DNA of 64,000 nucleotides from Agelaius tricolor (Eukaryota; Chordata; Aves; Passeriformes; Icteridae), in the NCBI GenBank assembly GCA_023055355.1, contig JALJCS010000010.1, positions 23,885,001 through 23,949,000 of the forward strand, read 5' to 3'. A program made the translations under genes and the position numbers. The notes beneath the pieces were generated by a model, which worked only from the letters and a program-made list of their open reading frames with translations, was not told the DNA's origin and did not search any database. Within the stretch, counting starts at the first letter, position 1; each line of letters opens with the position of its first letter. Below, one piece after another: positions 48,378 to 59,861 of the stretch.

Positions 48378-48406
48378 TAGGTAATTTATAGCACATAAAT
48401 TACCTA
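48378..48406 (+). repeat. Perfect 12-bp hairpin in EPB41L5 3' UTR
   Basis: TAGGTAATTTAT (48378-48389), loop AGCAC, then ATAAATTACCTA (48395-48406), fully complementary. AT-rich and thus weaker than the hairpin 230 bases upstream. Confidence 0.85.
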
Positions 48407-49603
48407 CTTACCTGTTAATCAGTCATGGTTAATGAATTAGCTTGAATGTATTTGATTTTAAACTTAAATTTTTCTCATACTTTGTCAAAGACAGACAGCT
48501 ATGTAAGATAATTTTGGACAATTTTTTGGACACAACTTTGGCAAGAAAATTTGCAGCCCTGTTAGAGCAGCTCAGGTGGACAATGCAGCTATGTGTGGGT
48601 CTCTATACCAACTGTTTGCAGTCCTTGCCTGCTCTCCCTTTGTCTGCACCCTGCTCCTTCCTTCTCGTTTCATGAAGCAAAGACGTACTCTTGGGATGAG
48701 CGTGTCCTTCACAAACAGCACTGGATGTATTTTTCACATTGTGAACGTTTTCTGGTACAACCCAAATCTACTGGTGAAGTGATAGCAGCTAGCAGCCAGC
48801 TAGCATTTAAAGCTCTGTCTGGGCACATAGTGTTTCTGAGTTTAGGAAGCTGTAGTATCTATATACATATATATATATATGTAGCTGTTAGACACTGTAA
48901 TGTCACAGCTTTCAAGTGCAGCTGGACAATCAACTTTTCAACCAAAAGATAGACCAATATGTACTAATGGCCTTTCAGTGACACAGGGGTGTTCCGGGTG
49001 TGTTTGCTCCAGGTGTTGGCACCACAGACAGGAGTGCAGGGCCCTCCCCACAGTGCCGGGCAGAGGCAGAGCTGCAGTGGCTCCGGGCAGTGCTGCTGGG
49101 GATGCTCAGCACGGCCCCATAAAGCCAGGCCTGGCTCTGTGTGGCTGCTGGTCTGAGGAGCAGGCACTGCTGGCAGCGCTGCCACACCCACAGGGCCGGG
49201 AGCCACAGGATTCTCCTGCAGAATTCACCTCCTCTAGACTGCTTGGCTTGAGCACTCTGCTCCATAAACACACACACCACCCCCACCTATATAACTGGAC
49301 AAACTTATTTTTAAAGTACATAAGAATATTTTTTTAGCTAGATTTGTTTTGTTAAAGCCGCACTAACTACTGTATTTTTACTTTTTATATGTAAAGCTTG
49401 GCAATAGCTCTCAATGTATAATTTATTTGTTGGGTTTTTTATAAAACGAAGTGCACGCTCTTGCTTCTGTTTCACAACACTGGTGACGTATGAACTGTCT
49501 TAGGCACTGCACTGAGATCTGTATTGAAACTGTACATGAGAACAAGTAGATTTGTAGTCCACTCAACCCAGTCTTGGAATGTTTGTACTGTAGTTTTGTC
49601 TTA

Positions 49604-49609
49604 AATACA
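49604..49609 (+). terminator. EPB41L5: Candidate distal poly(A) signal AATACA
   Basis: Variant hexamer preceded by TTTGTACTGTAG, which contains a TGTA motif of the type bound by cleavage factor Im. This is the last plausible 3' end before sequence character changes. Tentative. Confidence 0.4.
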
Positions 49610-49630
49610 CCATGTCAGTGCAAAAGTCTT

Positions 49631-52600
49631 GCAGAGTCATCTTTGGGCCCCTTGTGTTAAATGGCACAGCACTCAGAGGTGGGTTAGCTGGGGCTTGGGA
49701 CACCGGGTTGCTGCTCTAAACTTAGCCTGTTGTCAGTTAAAGTGTAACTTAGGACAGCACCAAAGCTTGCAGGTAGATGCTAAAGAATTAAATGCCTTTT
49801 TTCCAACAGAGCTGAGAGTGTCCAGGAGGACTGTCAGGTGTGCAGTGCCTTTGAAAGGCAGCCCCAGGCGTGTGGCCAGAAGGAGAGCCCGAGCTGCCCA
49901 GTGTGGTTCCAGTCAGGCCAGTTAACCAAGCACCCTCACTCCTGTCTCCAGCCAGGGACTGGGCTGTGCTCTCAAGTGCAGCAGCACTGATGATTGATTG
50001 TTTAAAGGGAACTGTTTACTCCCAAGCCCTGACTTTGGCTAAATGCTAAAGATGGTAGCAAAGGGCAACTAAACCCTTTGATAATCTTTGTTTCTCAAAA
50101 ACTATTTTGAAAGTATCAAAAGGAAGAGAAATTACTCCATCCTAATGACTAAGCTCATAGGAGATAATTTCTCTTGTGGCATAATTTGTTATGTAGGTCA
50201 AACTGTGATCCCACTGATAAATCACTGAATTGTTCTTCAAATCCACTTACAATTCAAAACAATGAAACATTTAGGTGTTTCTGTTAGTAACTGAAAAAAC
50301 CTTCTTTGAATATCTGCATTTTAGAAGATAATATTTCTGCCATCCATACATTTTAATGTTCAGAAACCGAATGTCAGTTAAAACAACGAGTTTGTTGAGA
50401 TGTTTAGTGCTGATCAATTTGTTCCCTTATATAAAATTTATGATACAACAGCACATCTTATGTCAGATGAGGTTGCCAAGAATTCTGCATGCTTTTGCAT
50501 TTGTTCTATGGACTGCATTTCTGTGAGCATTGCAGATATGTGCAAGGTTCCCTGCTTTTCATAGACATTCTAAACAGCCAACTTCAGTGGCAGCCCCTTC
50601 AGTCCCAGCCAAAAATGGGGTGTTGTGTTTTGTTTCTAAATATTTGCACACTAGCTGGAGTAATTCCATTCATTATTTCATGCAGGCCACCACTGAGCTT
50701 TCAGATGGCAGCAGCTTTTGGGATGAATTCTTATTAACTGCTACAGTTATGGAGAAATATCATAAGCACATCCACAAAGGCTTTTTTCTGCCTCTCTGAA
50801 AAGGTGCCTGCAGTGGGAAAAGAGGAGTGAGATGCTCCTGAGAACCTTTTTGGTGTAGCTGATAGCACTGGCTAAGGTTTGAAAGGGGATATGATCAGGA
50901 AGTGTCACAGTGGTGTGAGCAAGGATTGTGTCCCTAGGTCTGGACACTGGAGGGTACCTGAAATATGGTTTGTGCATGGCCAGAGTGGACTGAGGTGTCA
51001 GGCACTCCTGTGGGCATTTGTGGGATGCAGTCACTTCAATTCCCAACACCCCTCTCTTCCAGCTTGAGCTCACCCTTGTTTTCTGAAGACCTGGGAATGG
51101 GCCACAGGGGGAAAAAGATCCTCCAGTAGCTTCAGCAAAGCTGCTGTAGCACAGAGCCCCACTTCAGGATCAAGGCTCTCTTCCCTTGCACAGCATGGCT
51201 GGGCCCAACTCCAGCTCAGCCTCCCAGCCCTGAGCTCCCATCCCTGCAGCCAGGCCTTTCCCGAGCCCCTGCTCTCCTGCTGTCCTGTCCAGGGCAGGGA
51301 GAACAGCAGGGCCCTTAGGGCCAGCTCGAGAGGTTTGGCATCCCTTAGTGATGGAGTGGGTGTGGTGCTGCCAGTGCCGTGCCCCCACCTGACCTGGCAC
51401 ATGGGCAGAGCCCAGGGGAGCCAACAGGGGAGATGGGCTCGCTCCAAGCTGCTTTTCCTGCCCGTGCCAAGCCATTGCCTTTGGGCTGGCTTCTGTCCCG
51501 CCTGCGTTGGCTCCGAGTAAATGTTAAACCCTTCGTGGGGCTGCCAAAGGGAAGAGAGTTTGAGGGGGCAGGAAGAAAGGAATGGCAGAGGCTGGATGGC
51601 ATTTTCCTGGGGCTCTTGCACATCCCCAGGATACCGCTACCTGCCAGGAGGCCTTGGCGTGACTTGGAGAAATCACTGGTTTATTGTTGCCCTTTCCAGT
51701 TAAATTTCCTTCCCTTGTCAATCCTAGATAAAAGGCTGTATGTTACGGCAGCTCCCAGGATAAAGCCAAAACAGACATGTCAGTCAGCACCAAGAAAACA
51801 AGCTGCTGATTTAAGACTGCAGTGCTGAGTACATGCTCAGCTCAGTCACTGTATTGATGTCCCTTCCAAACAAACCTCAAACTGGGAAATTCTTGTTCTT
51901 GGAGGAGAAATTCAAAGCCTGGGGAGCCCTCGAAGCCGGCTGAAGTGCAGGGAAATGACGGGCTTGCAGAATCGTGTTCCTTGGTCAGAAAGGTAAGTTC
52001 CTTGTTCAGTTAGAAAGTACACATATTTTAGACTCACAAAGGTGAACATGAGCACACAGTGATAGGAAATGGAGCAGGCTTTATTCATGTGGTAGTGTAC
52101 AGTCCTCTCTGTTTCCAGGTAAGGGTCATGGATGGTCCAAATAACTCTTAAGCAGCTTTTGCACATCCACCTATAATTTTCCTACTGAATTCATGTGACA
52201 GTTACTTGTGAAGAGATGATGAAAGTATCTGTAAATATTCTTGAAATCTGTAAATTACTTCAAAGTCATTATTCCTATGAATCTTTTGGAAAGTGAACTT
52301 GTCAAATATTTGGAAGTATAAACTTACACTTTCAGGTAATTTCAGATACCAGCAGCTCTTACAGACAGCTGCTGTTCTGTCAGAAGGCCGGTATTTAGTA
52401 ACTTCTATGGAAATAAATGCTTTGAATGCTGGACAATATTACCTTGCAAAACAAGCACTTTTTCTTTTCAGCAAAGAAAAACCATATATGAACTCAGAAC
52501 TTACTACTACAGAGAGGAAATGTGTAACAAGTGCAACGTAGGGTGATAAAAGAGAGATGGAGTTGGAAAAGCAGAAATCTCTTTAGGGCTTAAACATGAG

Positions 52601-53390
52601 TTACCAGTGGAAACAGCCCATGCTTTGTGCCACTCTGTCAAGCCCTCCTCTTTCTGTTCCCTCCCCACCCCACTGTGGGAAATCAAGCCCTTTTGATTCT
52701 GTGTTCAGCCATTAAAGGCAACACTCATTTGGCACATCCTTTGTTCTCACAGGTATAATGCCCTTCCTCTGGTCCTTGCTGATGATTTCCAGGGGGCACT
52801 CATTGTTTCACTTCCTCAAGGTTATATACAATCCTTGAATATCTTCTAGAATTCAGTTGCTGATTTGTCTGTTGGGTTCTGTTGTCATAGGCCATCTCAT
52901 GTTGCCAATATATTGTACAAAGGACACTCAAGAATATAAAATCTTTAAAATCTTAGAGAACATTCATGTTAAGACTAATTGAACCCCTCAAATGTGACTG
53001 TGTTTCTCTTATGCCATGCAAAATGAGCAAGCTTTGTCCCTGAAATGGCATCTTGTGGAGCCAGCATGGGTTACTGCAGTTCTGATTCTGAAGGCAGCCT
53101 CAGCCATTGCCAATTTGAAATGGTATGAAGTGACCAGGAGAAAAGTAACAAAAAGAGCAGCATTCCAACAAGCTCCTCTCAGAAATCACAACTTACATGC
53201 AAGTTGTGACTTAAATATATGTCAGGTTTTGTTAACATTGTAAAAAATCTGTTCACAGCAAGTATGAGAAGGTTTAATTATTTTTTTCCCCAGCGTACTG
53301 ATAGGAAGCTGAAGACAGTTGCAAGCAGTTGGTTTTCCACCTACTGCCACGGTGGTGGAAATTTATTCCTTCACTTTGCAAGCAAAGCAA
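49631..53390. other. Region between the two convergent genes
   Basis: No gene recognised. A GC-rich block at about 51060-51660 produces long overlapping open frames on both strands, with proline- and serine-rich translations typical of non-coding GC-rich DNA. The 3' UTR of the minus-strand kelch gene must lie at the right edge. Minus-strand AATAAA occurs at 53362-53367 (24 bases past the stop), 52080-52085 and 51680-51685. Confidence 0.6.
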
Positions 53391-54057
53391 TCACAAGCAA
53401 TCAAACTCCATTTGCCTGAAGGAGATCTCAGAGAAGCTGGACAAAGGTTTGCCCCCGATGAGCAGCAGTGTGTTGGTCCTGCTGATCCCACCCCCCGTGG
53501 CCACACACCCCCAGTCAGGTCTCTCCTCTTTACCCACAGCCTGAGCAGCAGCAAAAGCCTCTCCTGAACAGGCCAACAGAGGGAGAGACTTGTCCTTGGA
53601 CAAACAGCTCCTGTCTCTCTTTGGGCCTAGTCCTGTCTCTGAAGTGGCCTGGGAGGCAGGGAATTCTGCTGGCTCCAGGGGCAGGCTGAAGGTTTTCATT
53701 TCGATGGTGTTGCTCCGCTCTGTGGGCTGTGGGCAGAAGAAGCTGCAAAAGCCCGAGTGCCTCAGGATGGGCACCAGCTGGGGATGGTCCCTCTGCTCAC
53801 TCTTGCAGTGGCTGGGGAATGCATCAGTGAAATCTGAGGTAGTTTGGAAATCCACACCAATTCCTAAGATGCAGTGATACATTTTAGGAGAAAAGTTTCC
53901 CTTTGTAGTACTACTAAGCTTCTTCCATGTCTGCGTATGGAAATGATACTTCCAGAGGTCATCATAAGGGCTGGAATTTGAAATCCCTCCACCAAAAATC
54001 AGCATAGAGTCTTTGCAGACTATTGAAGCGTGACCTACCATCGGAGGAGGTCCTTGG
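53391..54057 (-). CDS. Kelch gene last exon: blade 5, interrupted blade 6, stop
   Basis: Encodes 221 residues after the split serine. QGPPPMVGHASIVCKDSMLI then FGG and DDLWKYHFHTQTWKKL form blade 5; SPKMYHCILGIG starts blade 6. Next comes a long polar stretch rich in Ser, Pro and Lys (about residues 290-410), then TNTLLLIGGKPLSSFSEISF and RQMEFDCL before TGA. The acceptor is CTTACCTTCAG. The uninterrupted frame through the insert argues that it is coding. Confidence 0.9.
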
Positions 54058-57000
54058 CTGAAGGTAAGAGAAACCAGCAGTTAAGGGGAGACCAAAAAGA
54101 AACTTAGCACTGATTTTAGCTTCTGTTTTCCTTTTGACTCAGAAGGATGACTGCTGAACAGCTGCATTGGGACATCAAAATTACACTGCTGACAGCTGCA
54201 TCAACGCCTTGCCAACAGCTCTCCCGAGCAAAGCCAACTGGAGCCCCAGGCATGGCAGCAGCACTGCATCCTGATCTGAACAATCCCTGCAATTACCAAC
54301 AGGGCATCGGCTCCCTCTCCACCCGCACGGAGAATCAGAGTAAGATGAATTCTCTTTCTCTGCTCCTTTAGTGTAACAAATAGAACAGTTTACCTTGTTC
54401 TGATGCTGGACCAGCTGCTGCTTCCAAAGTCCCACCTCCACAAGTCCCTCTGTTCAGTGAGCCCCAGCAGCCCCCCAAAGAGGTACATGGCTGTGTGATA
54501 AACCACTGCCGAGTGGCCGTGCCGCGCTCCGGGACCGCTGCTGTGACAGGGGCTGGAGACACACAACCACTTCCTTGTATCTGAAACAAAACCACTGATT
54601 TATAGATGGATCAAATTTACCCTTTTTGAGAAAGGATTTGCTTCCTGGAGGAGGTAGCTATTCAGTTGGAGAATAAGGGTTTCTGCTCTAAGTTTATTAT
54701 GAGTTAACATATTAAATTCTGACACTGAAAAAGTGCATTTAAAAGAATCAGTTTTGAAATAAACTTTCAATGAAAATGTCAGATGCTCTGTGACAGATGC
54801 CATGGAAATTTTATTTACAGAGCAGTTTTTCCTACAGCTTTGTCAGTTCATTGACTCTGATACAGAAAGATACTTTCCTGGCTGTTAGAGAGAAAAAATC
54901 AGTCAACAAAAACATTAATTCATTAATGTCTATGCTTATTCTCCCAGTGAGGGAAGGAAGGATGAGATAAACTCATCATTTATTTCAAAATAGTGGCAGA
55001 ATGGCCATCAGATAACAAGTTATGCATTTAGGAAATCTCTGGGAATCATCTCATTTGCAGTAATCAGACTGGTAATGAATATGCTAATAAACTATCTCCT
55101 GTCAGGTTTGCCTCCCCATGGTCAGCTGGAGATTTGAGATCAAAAGATGACATTAATAGGCTGAAATCAGGGTCCTTGCTCGGTCTGAAAGTTTTTAGTA
55201 ATGCTTGAAGAATTTTAGTGGGTAGTAAACAAACATTCTCCCTGATTTTGAGCTGTAAAACTGGCAAATACTGCAAAATGTATTCCAGTGTAATAGTCTA
55301 ATTAATTTCAGCCAGAAATTAATTGAATTTGACACAATTTATTACTAAATGTTGTCAAAGAGAAGCCAAAACTAACTTACAGGATTTCTACTGACAAGAA
55401 TTTTCTTAGCAGAGCAAGCTCTCCTGCTGCAGCTGTTGTTTTACACTGGATCAAAACCTTATCCTGCTTTTTTAACTTACCAAAATGGAATTCCCAAAAC
55501 TCCTGAGAAATGCCTTTGATGCCAAAGTATCCCCCATAGATGTACATGCTGGAATGGTACACGACTGCACTGTGACCTTTTCTGTTAGCTGGTGCAGAGC
55601 TCTAGAACAGTTCAAAAATAAAAGCCTATAAAGTCATATCAGCAGCAATATCTGTCTTGGAAATTCACCTTTATTTTTCCCCACAAATAACCCTGCAGTC
55701 CCAAAATTTCTCTTGACTCCTCCATCAAGCAAAAGTAACCAGAGTGGCAACTGTGTCACATCTTAAAAAAAAAAATAATTCTGGGTGCAATTTCCAAGGT
55801 ATAGAAGCATTGTGATGATGAAGTTTCAGTAGCAAGAAATGAGTGATTCCTAATGTGTAGTGATACAAAATCAATCTCAAAAGACCAAGCCACAAATGCT
55901 TCTACTCAGGTTTCAATTAGAAGTGGCAGTAACTTGGTGAGTCCACGTGTTCACACTGAAGAATTGAAAAATGCTGCAGCACTTCACGTTCCAAAACGTA
56001 TTAGCGTGGCTGCCAATCTGTTTTCACAACCCTACTTTTAAAAGCACAGGCTTCACGGTATGGTTGCAATATTCCATTTAAAATTAGTTTTCTTGATAAG
56101 GATTTCAGAAAAACAGAAGCAGCAGCAGAGGAGAGGACTTAACTTCTTATATAGGACTTAAAATTTAAGAGCAGTATTTTTAAACACTGTTTTGAAGAAG
56201 GAAAAAGCCTTAAGTTATTGAAAGTGCAAAGAAATAAAGTACAGCCACATGTCTCTGAAGAGATGAGATTGGAACTGTTTGGGGGAACATATTTCAAAGC
56301 AATCTGTTTAATCAACAAAGCAACAGGCATTTGATTCACACATTCCCCACTTCCTGGCTCCTTACCTCCGTCTCTGCTGGTTCGTTGCAGCTCTCTGTCC
56401 ATCTTGCGGAATCTGGGGATTGAGTTAATAAAGCGCAGTTTAGATCCCGCACCACAAGAGGACACTCCTCCCACAGTAACTGCTCAAATTGCACAGCTCA
56501 TTTTCAAGGAAGTCTCGTCCTGGTGTTTTCTACTTGACAAGGCTGAAGAAATCCTGCTAGGACAGCAGCACTGACAGACTTCAGGAGACACAGTTTGAAC
56601 AGTTTTCCTCTGTCCTTATCTGATACAGAATCACATAGGTGCCACACTGTATTCCCGTTTCCTAAAGCTGAATTTCATAATGCAGAAGTAACCTGTGATT
56701 TTCATCATTTTGTGAACTTGTAGGAATCCCAGATTTCCCTATGGATGTATGACTCCTTTTGCTTACCACACACACACCTTATTATGGCACACTTATTCTT
56801 TCTTGTTCTTTTTCAAAGGTCCCTTAAATAGCCCTCAAATAACAGCCAGCAATCACAGATCTGCGATCACCGTGAAGGAGAGGAAATATAACACAGCACA
56901 GAGATACAATGAGGAATCAGTGCAGGCTTGCATTACTTAAAGCTATTCTTGCCAAAAGATTTTAAATAATAACTATGAAACAGCTAGACACACAACCAAT

Positions 57001-59763
57001 GTTGAATAACTCATTTCCAATTTCCACTGGTAAGTACTGTGAGTAATAAGATGCTTTATCCTTTAAAATATATTCTGAGGCTTTTCTTTCTTCCAGCAGG
57101 TTATCTCAGACAACTGGTGTAAAACACAAAGGAAGGGTTGAAAAAACCCCATTGACTTAAAGTTACATAGTGAAGTAGCAAAAGAAGACAGGAAACTTAA
57201 ATCTTGGTCTGGACACAAGATTTACCAGCTCAAAAAGAAATGAGCCTCTCTCTCTCCCCTCCCAGTCTGACATCAAAATAACAGCTATTACTGTACACAG
57301 GATTTCCAAAGGGCGAATCCATGGTGTATGACATTGCTATTCAATTCAAATACTGCACTGTATTTATTAGAATACACACTTAAGAGATCCCAAATTTTTG
57401 TTCTTAGGAGAAAAAAAAATACATGTTATAAAATGTTGATGTTAATTTCCCACCTTATTTAATTTTTGATTTCTCTTGCTCTAGCTTATGTGTTTCTTCA
57501 GTAAAAGTACAAATGAGATATATTTTATTGATCTACTTTCTTTCATAAGAAAGTAGAAGCCAAGAAAGCTTGGTTTTAAAATATATGTGGCATTAAAAAT
57601 AAAAATTAAATAATACATGAATTATCAGGTCTTATGATCAAATAGTAAATGTAAAAAGGAGTGAGGGAGGAATGGAAATTCTGAGACTTTAAAATACATA
57701 CAATTTTCCCATATAATCCTCTCTAATTGAAGTAAGACCTGCATCTCTGATAGCTGAACAGCCTACTTTGGAGGGGAAAATATGCACACAGTTTTACACT
57801 CATTACTTGTTGTAAAGCTTAATGAAGGCTCTGTTACAAGCAGCAGAAAACAGTTTGGTTCTCATTATTTATTACTGCCTATGGAATATCCCATGGAAAA
57901 TACTGGCTATTGTGTATCATACCAATGTCATATATCCAGAGAGGAGTTTTTGCTTGTGTGAAAGCAGAATCCACCATCCCACCAAAAATATACAGGCTGC
58001 CCTGCAAAATAGACAAATATTTGTCACTTACAGGAAGGCACATAGCATGCAAATAATTTTAAAAACAATTCTTAAATGCAAAGGTTGCTATCGGCAAAAT
58101 TTAGTTAACAATATGATGATCTTTTAACAATCCCAAAAAGCCACCAATTTTTAATTATTCTCTCTTTATTCTCTCCCAGGGTGAAGCCCTGAAGAACATT
58201 GTGCTGTTTAATGGGAACAGTATTTCAGAACTACTCGTTTCTTGTCAGCCTGGGGCAGCTTCAAGGCTGGGAATCTGAAGCTCTCTTGAGGCACTGCTCA
58301 GGTATATTGGATTATGCATGTTTAGAGAAATGTTTCTTTGTGTGGAAGCTCTTGATATCCTAAATTCTGTCTTCCCCTCACAGGCAGGGCTGTAATTCTT
58401 ACTGTGCTTTACTCCCCCGTCCCTCTTCTACGCGAGTTCTGTAGTGAATGTTTTTGTGCCGTGGCTGATCATGCAAATGAATTCAGAGCAACTGTTACAA
58501 CTGCACAGATAAGTCAGAGAAAGTGCTGCCAGGGTCTTTATCTGGTATTACTGCTACTTACTGAGCACTGACTGAGGAAACCAGGGGGCTGCTGCAGAGC
58601 TGAATTACTGCCACTCTGTTCAGAAAGATTTCCAAACATAGGTACAGCTACATCCAGAACTGCATCAACACAAAAATGCTTTCTGGGCATAGTATTTCAG
58701 TACATAATACCTATGGCGTTTTATTGCACTGTATAGGAGGAAATAAAATGTCAGGATATGGACAATATAATCCTGGTCTAGTACCTTATAAGCCACCATT
58801 GAATGTTCTTCCAGTTCTTCTGGACCATCTCTTGAGCAATCCAACATTTCCCATTCATTTTTCACTATAAACCAAAGCTGAGGTTAAGACAGTGGTGCAC
58901 TCAACACATTAACAGTAGGGAAAAGGTGAAAAGGTGGGCTTTGAATGTGGCTGTGCTGTGTAAAATGAAGCATTTTGTCATCTTTCTTCTGTTAAAAATG
59001 AAATATATGAATTTTTCTATTTAGCAAATTTAAATATAACAGTAATAGTTATATTTAAATACAATAATTGCTACTGCTTGTATTTTAATTGTTACCTACG
59101 TCAAATTTGGACAATTCCATGAGCATGAATCCCAGTACAATTCTATTTTATTCCAGTAACAACTGATCAGACAAAACTATACATCAAGTAAAAAAATACC
59201 AAGGCTTATATTTGATAGTGCATTGATACTACAAACCTACAAGGTATTGTATTCACATGTTCCCTTTGTGCACTCTCATATGCATAAACTATTGCTGTGT
59301 TAGAGAGTCAAGAAAGCTCATTGATATCCCTTGCTAGAACCACGATATTTTAAATGACTCAGTATTTTTGGCTGAGGAAAAAATACCCCAAAACCAAAAG
59401 GAACTAAACTGAAATCAAAACTTTGTGGGACACTTGCAAGAGGAGCAAACACCCCCCATCTGCCCAATGAACAAAAAGCAGTTTATCCAGCCCTGTGACA
59501 GAAAGACCTTAAATGAGGATAATCTGTTAAGCACAGAGCATCCTCAACTTCACGATGACTGATGTGGAATGGCTTTAACCCTGGCATTCAAGAGAAGGGG
59601 CCAGCTCACCTGTGTGGTATCTCCAGAAGTCCCTCAGCGTGGTGCTGCCGTGCCCTCCGTAGAGATAAACAAAGCCTCTGCAGACGGCACAGGCGTGCTT
59701 GTACCGGTCACAGGGACGCGGCTGCTGCGCCTCGGCCGCTCCGCAGGCAGCTCTTCCCTTCAT
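53391..59763 (-). CDS. Kelch-repeat protein, seven coding exons, family not identified
   Basis: Spliced on the minus strand: 59763-59610, 58864-58785, 58001-57923, 56412-56366, 55601-55481, 54580-54394, 54057-53391. All introns are GT/AG, phases agree, and the product is 444 residues. Kelch blades at about 20-64, 70-112, 127-170, 182-224 and 229-275 each show the GG doublet (YLYGG, YIFGG, YIYGG, YLFGG, LIFGG) followed by a spaced W or aromatic. A sixth blade starts MYHCILGIG (282-290) and resumes TLLLIGGK (about 419), with about 120 polar residues inserted. No BTB, F-box, signal peptide or membrane segment is seen. Kelch propellers usually bind proteins, so a scaffold role is inferred. The ATG is the first in-frame one; an in-frame TGA lies 10 codons upstream. 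The gene converges on EPB41L5. Confidence 0.85.
54394..54580 (-). CDS. Kelch gene exon 6: end of blade 3 and blade 4
   Basis: Encodes DTRKWLCVSSPCHSSGPGAR, then HGHSAVVYHTAMYLFGG and RDLWRWDFGSSSWSSIRT. The GHSAVVYH..MY..GG pattern repeats that of exon 5, showing internal duplication of blades 3 and 4. The acceptor is TTTGTTTCAG and the donor GTAAAC. Confidence 0.92.
55481..55601 (-). CDS. Kelch gene exon 5: blade 3
   Basis: Encodes SSAPANRKGHSAVVYHSSMY and then IYGGYFGIKGISQEFWEFHF. R.GHSAVVY..SMYIYGG is the consensus kelch entry. The acceptor is CTGTTCTAG and the donor GTAAGT. Confidence 0.93.
56366..56412 (-). CDS. Kelch gene exon 4 (47 bases): end of blade 2
   Basis: Encodes DSARWTESCNEPAETE, whose first codon is completed from the previous exon. 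ARW supplies the blade-closing tryptophan. Assigned because phase, acceptor (CCCCAG) and donor (GTAAGG) fit exactly between neighbours. Confidence 0.82.
57923..58001 (-). CDS. Kelch gene exon 3: blade 2
   Basis: Encodes GSLYIFGGMVDSAFTQAKTP and then LWIYDI. GSLYIFGG is a textbook kelch strand with the glycine doublet, and LWIYDI is the outer strand. The acceptor is TATTTTGCAG and the donor GTATGA. Confidence 0.92.
58785..58864 (-). CDS. Kelch gene exon 2: end of blade 1, start of blade 2
   Basis: Encodes VKNEWEMLDCSRDGPEELEE and then HSMVAYK. The NEWEML tryptophan closes blade 1, and EEHSMVAYK is the first strand of blade 2. The acceptor TTTATAG is short; donor GTACTA. Confidence 0.85.
59028..59060. 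repeat. Perfect 13-bp AT-rich inverted repeat
   Basis: ATTTAAATATAAC (59028-59040), loop AGTAATA, then GTTATATTTAAAT (59048-59060), in a kelch-gene intron. AT-only arms make chance origin plausible. Confidence 0.8.
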
Positions 59764-59861
59764 GCTGATAACCGGGATCTTATCCAAGGATCAGCTTGCA
59801 AAGGGCTACATGTCAGAGGAGGGTCCCAAAATATCAGGGACGGGGCTAAACCCTGTTTGGT
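59610..59861 (-). CDS. Kelch gene first coding exon with 5' UTR
   Basis: Coding part 59763-59610, starting MKGRAACGAAEAQQPRPCDR and then YKHACAVCRGFVYLYGG (blade 1), FWRYHT, and donor GTGAGC. The exon probably begins at 59861 after the excellent acceptor CTTTTTTCATTTTTTGTCTTTTTGCAG read on the minus strand, so 59764-59861 would be untranslated. It holds an ATG-TAG start-stop pair (59811-59806) and an in-frame TGA (59793-59791). An alternative acceptor right at the ATG (TTATCAG) has a poor pyrimidine tract. Confidence 0.75.

Larger units (their letters stand above)
44863..49630 (+). other. EPB41L5: EPB41L5 3' untranslated region (extent inferred)
   Basis: Begins after the TGA. The end is inferred from an AATACA hexamer at 49604-49609 preceded by TGTA motifs and followed by GT-containing sequence. 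A canonical AATAAA at 47987-47992 may give a shorter form. Inside are two hairpins (48111-48145 and 48378-48406), an AT dinucleotide run near 48860-48881, and a GC-rich stretch at about 48985-49215. Open frames in it lack coding character. Confidence 0.6.
54058..59609. other. Introns of the kelch gene
   Basis: Six introns of about 340-1510 bases, AT-rich. Noted: perfect hairpins at 57533-57556 (10-bp arms) and 59028-59060 (13-bp arms), and an octamer-like ATGCAAAT near 58471. No other genes recognised. Confidence 0.7.

Noticed and set aside
48900..49337. 145-codon plus-strand open frame
   Set aside because: Lies in the EPB41L5 3' UTR, in a GC-rich part, with overlapping frames on the other strand and no homology.
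51070..51828. Long overlapping open frames on both strands between the two genes
   Set aside because: They occur together on both strands in GC-rich DNA, lack recognisable domains and have no consistent splice structure.
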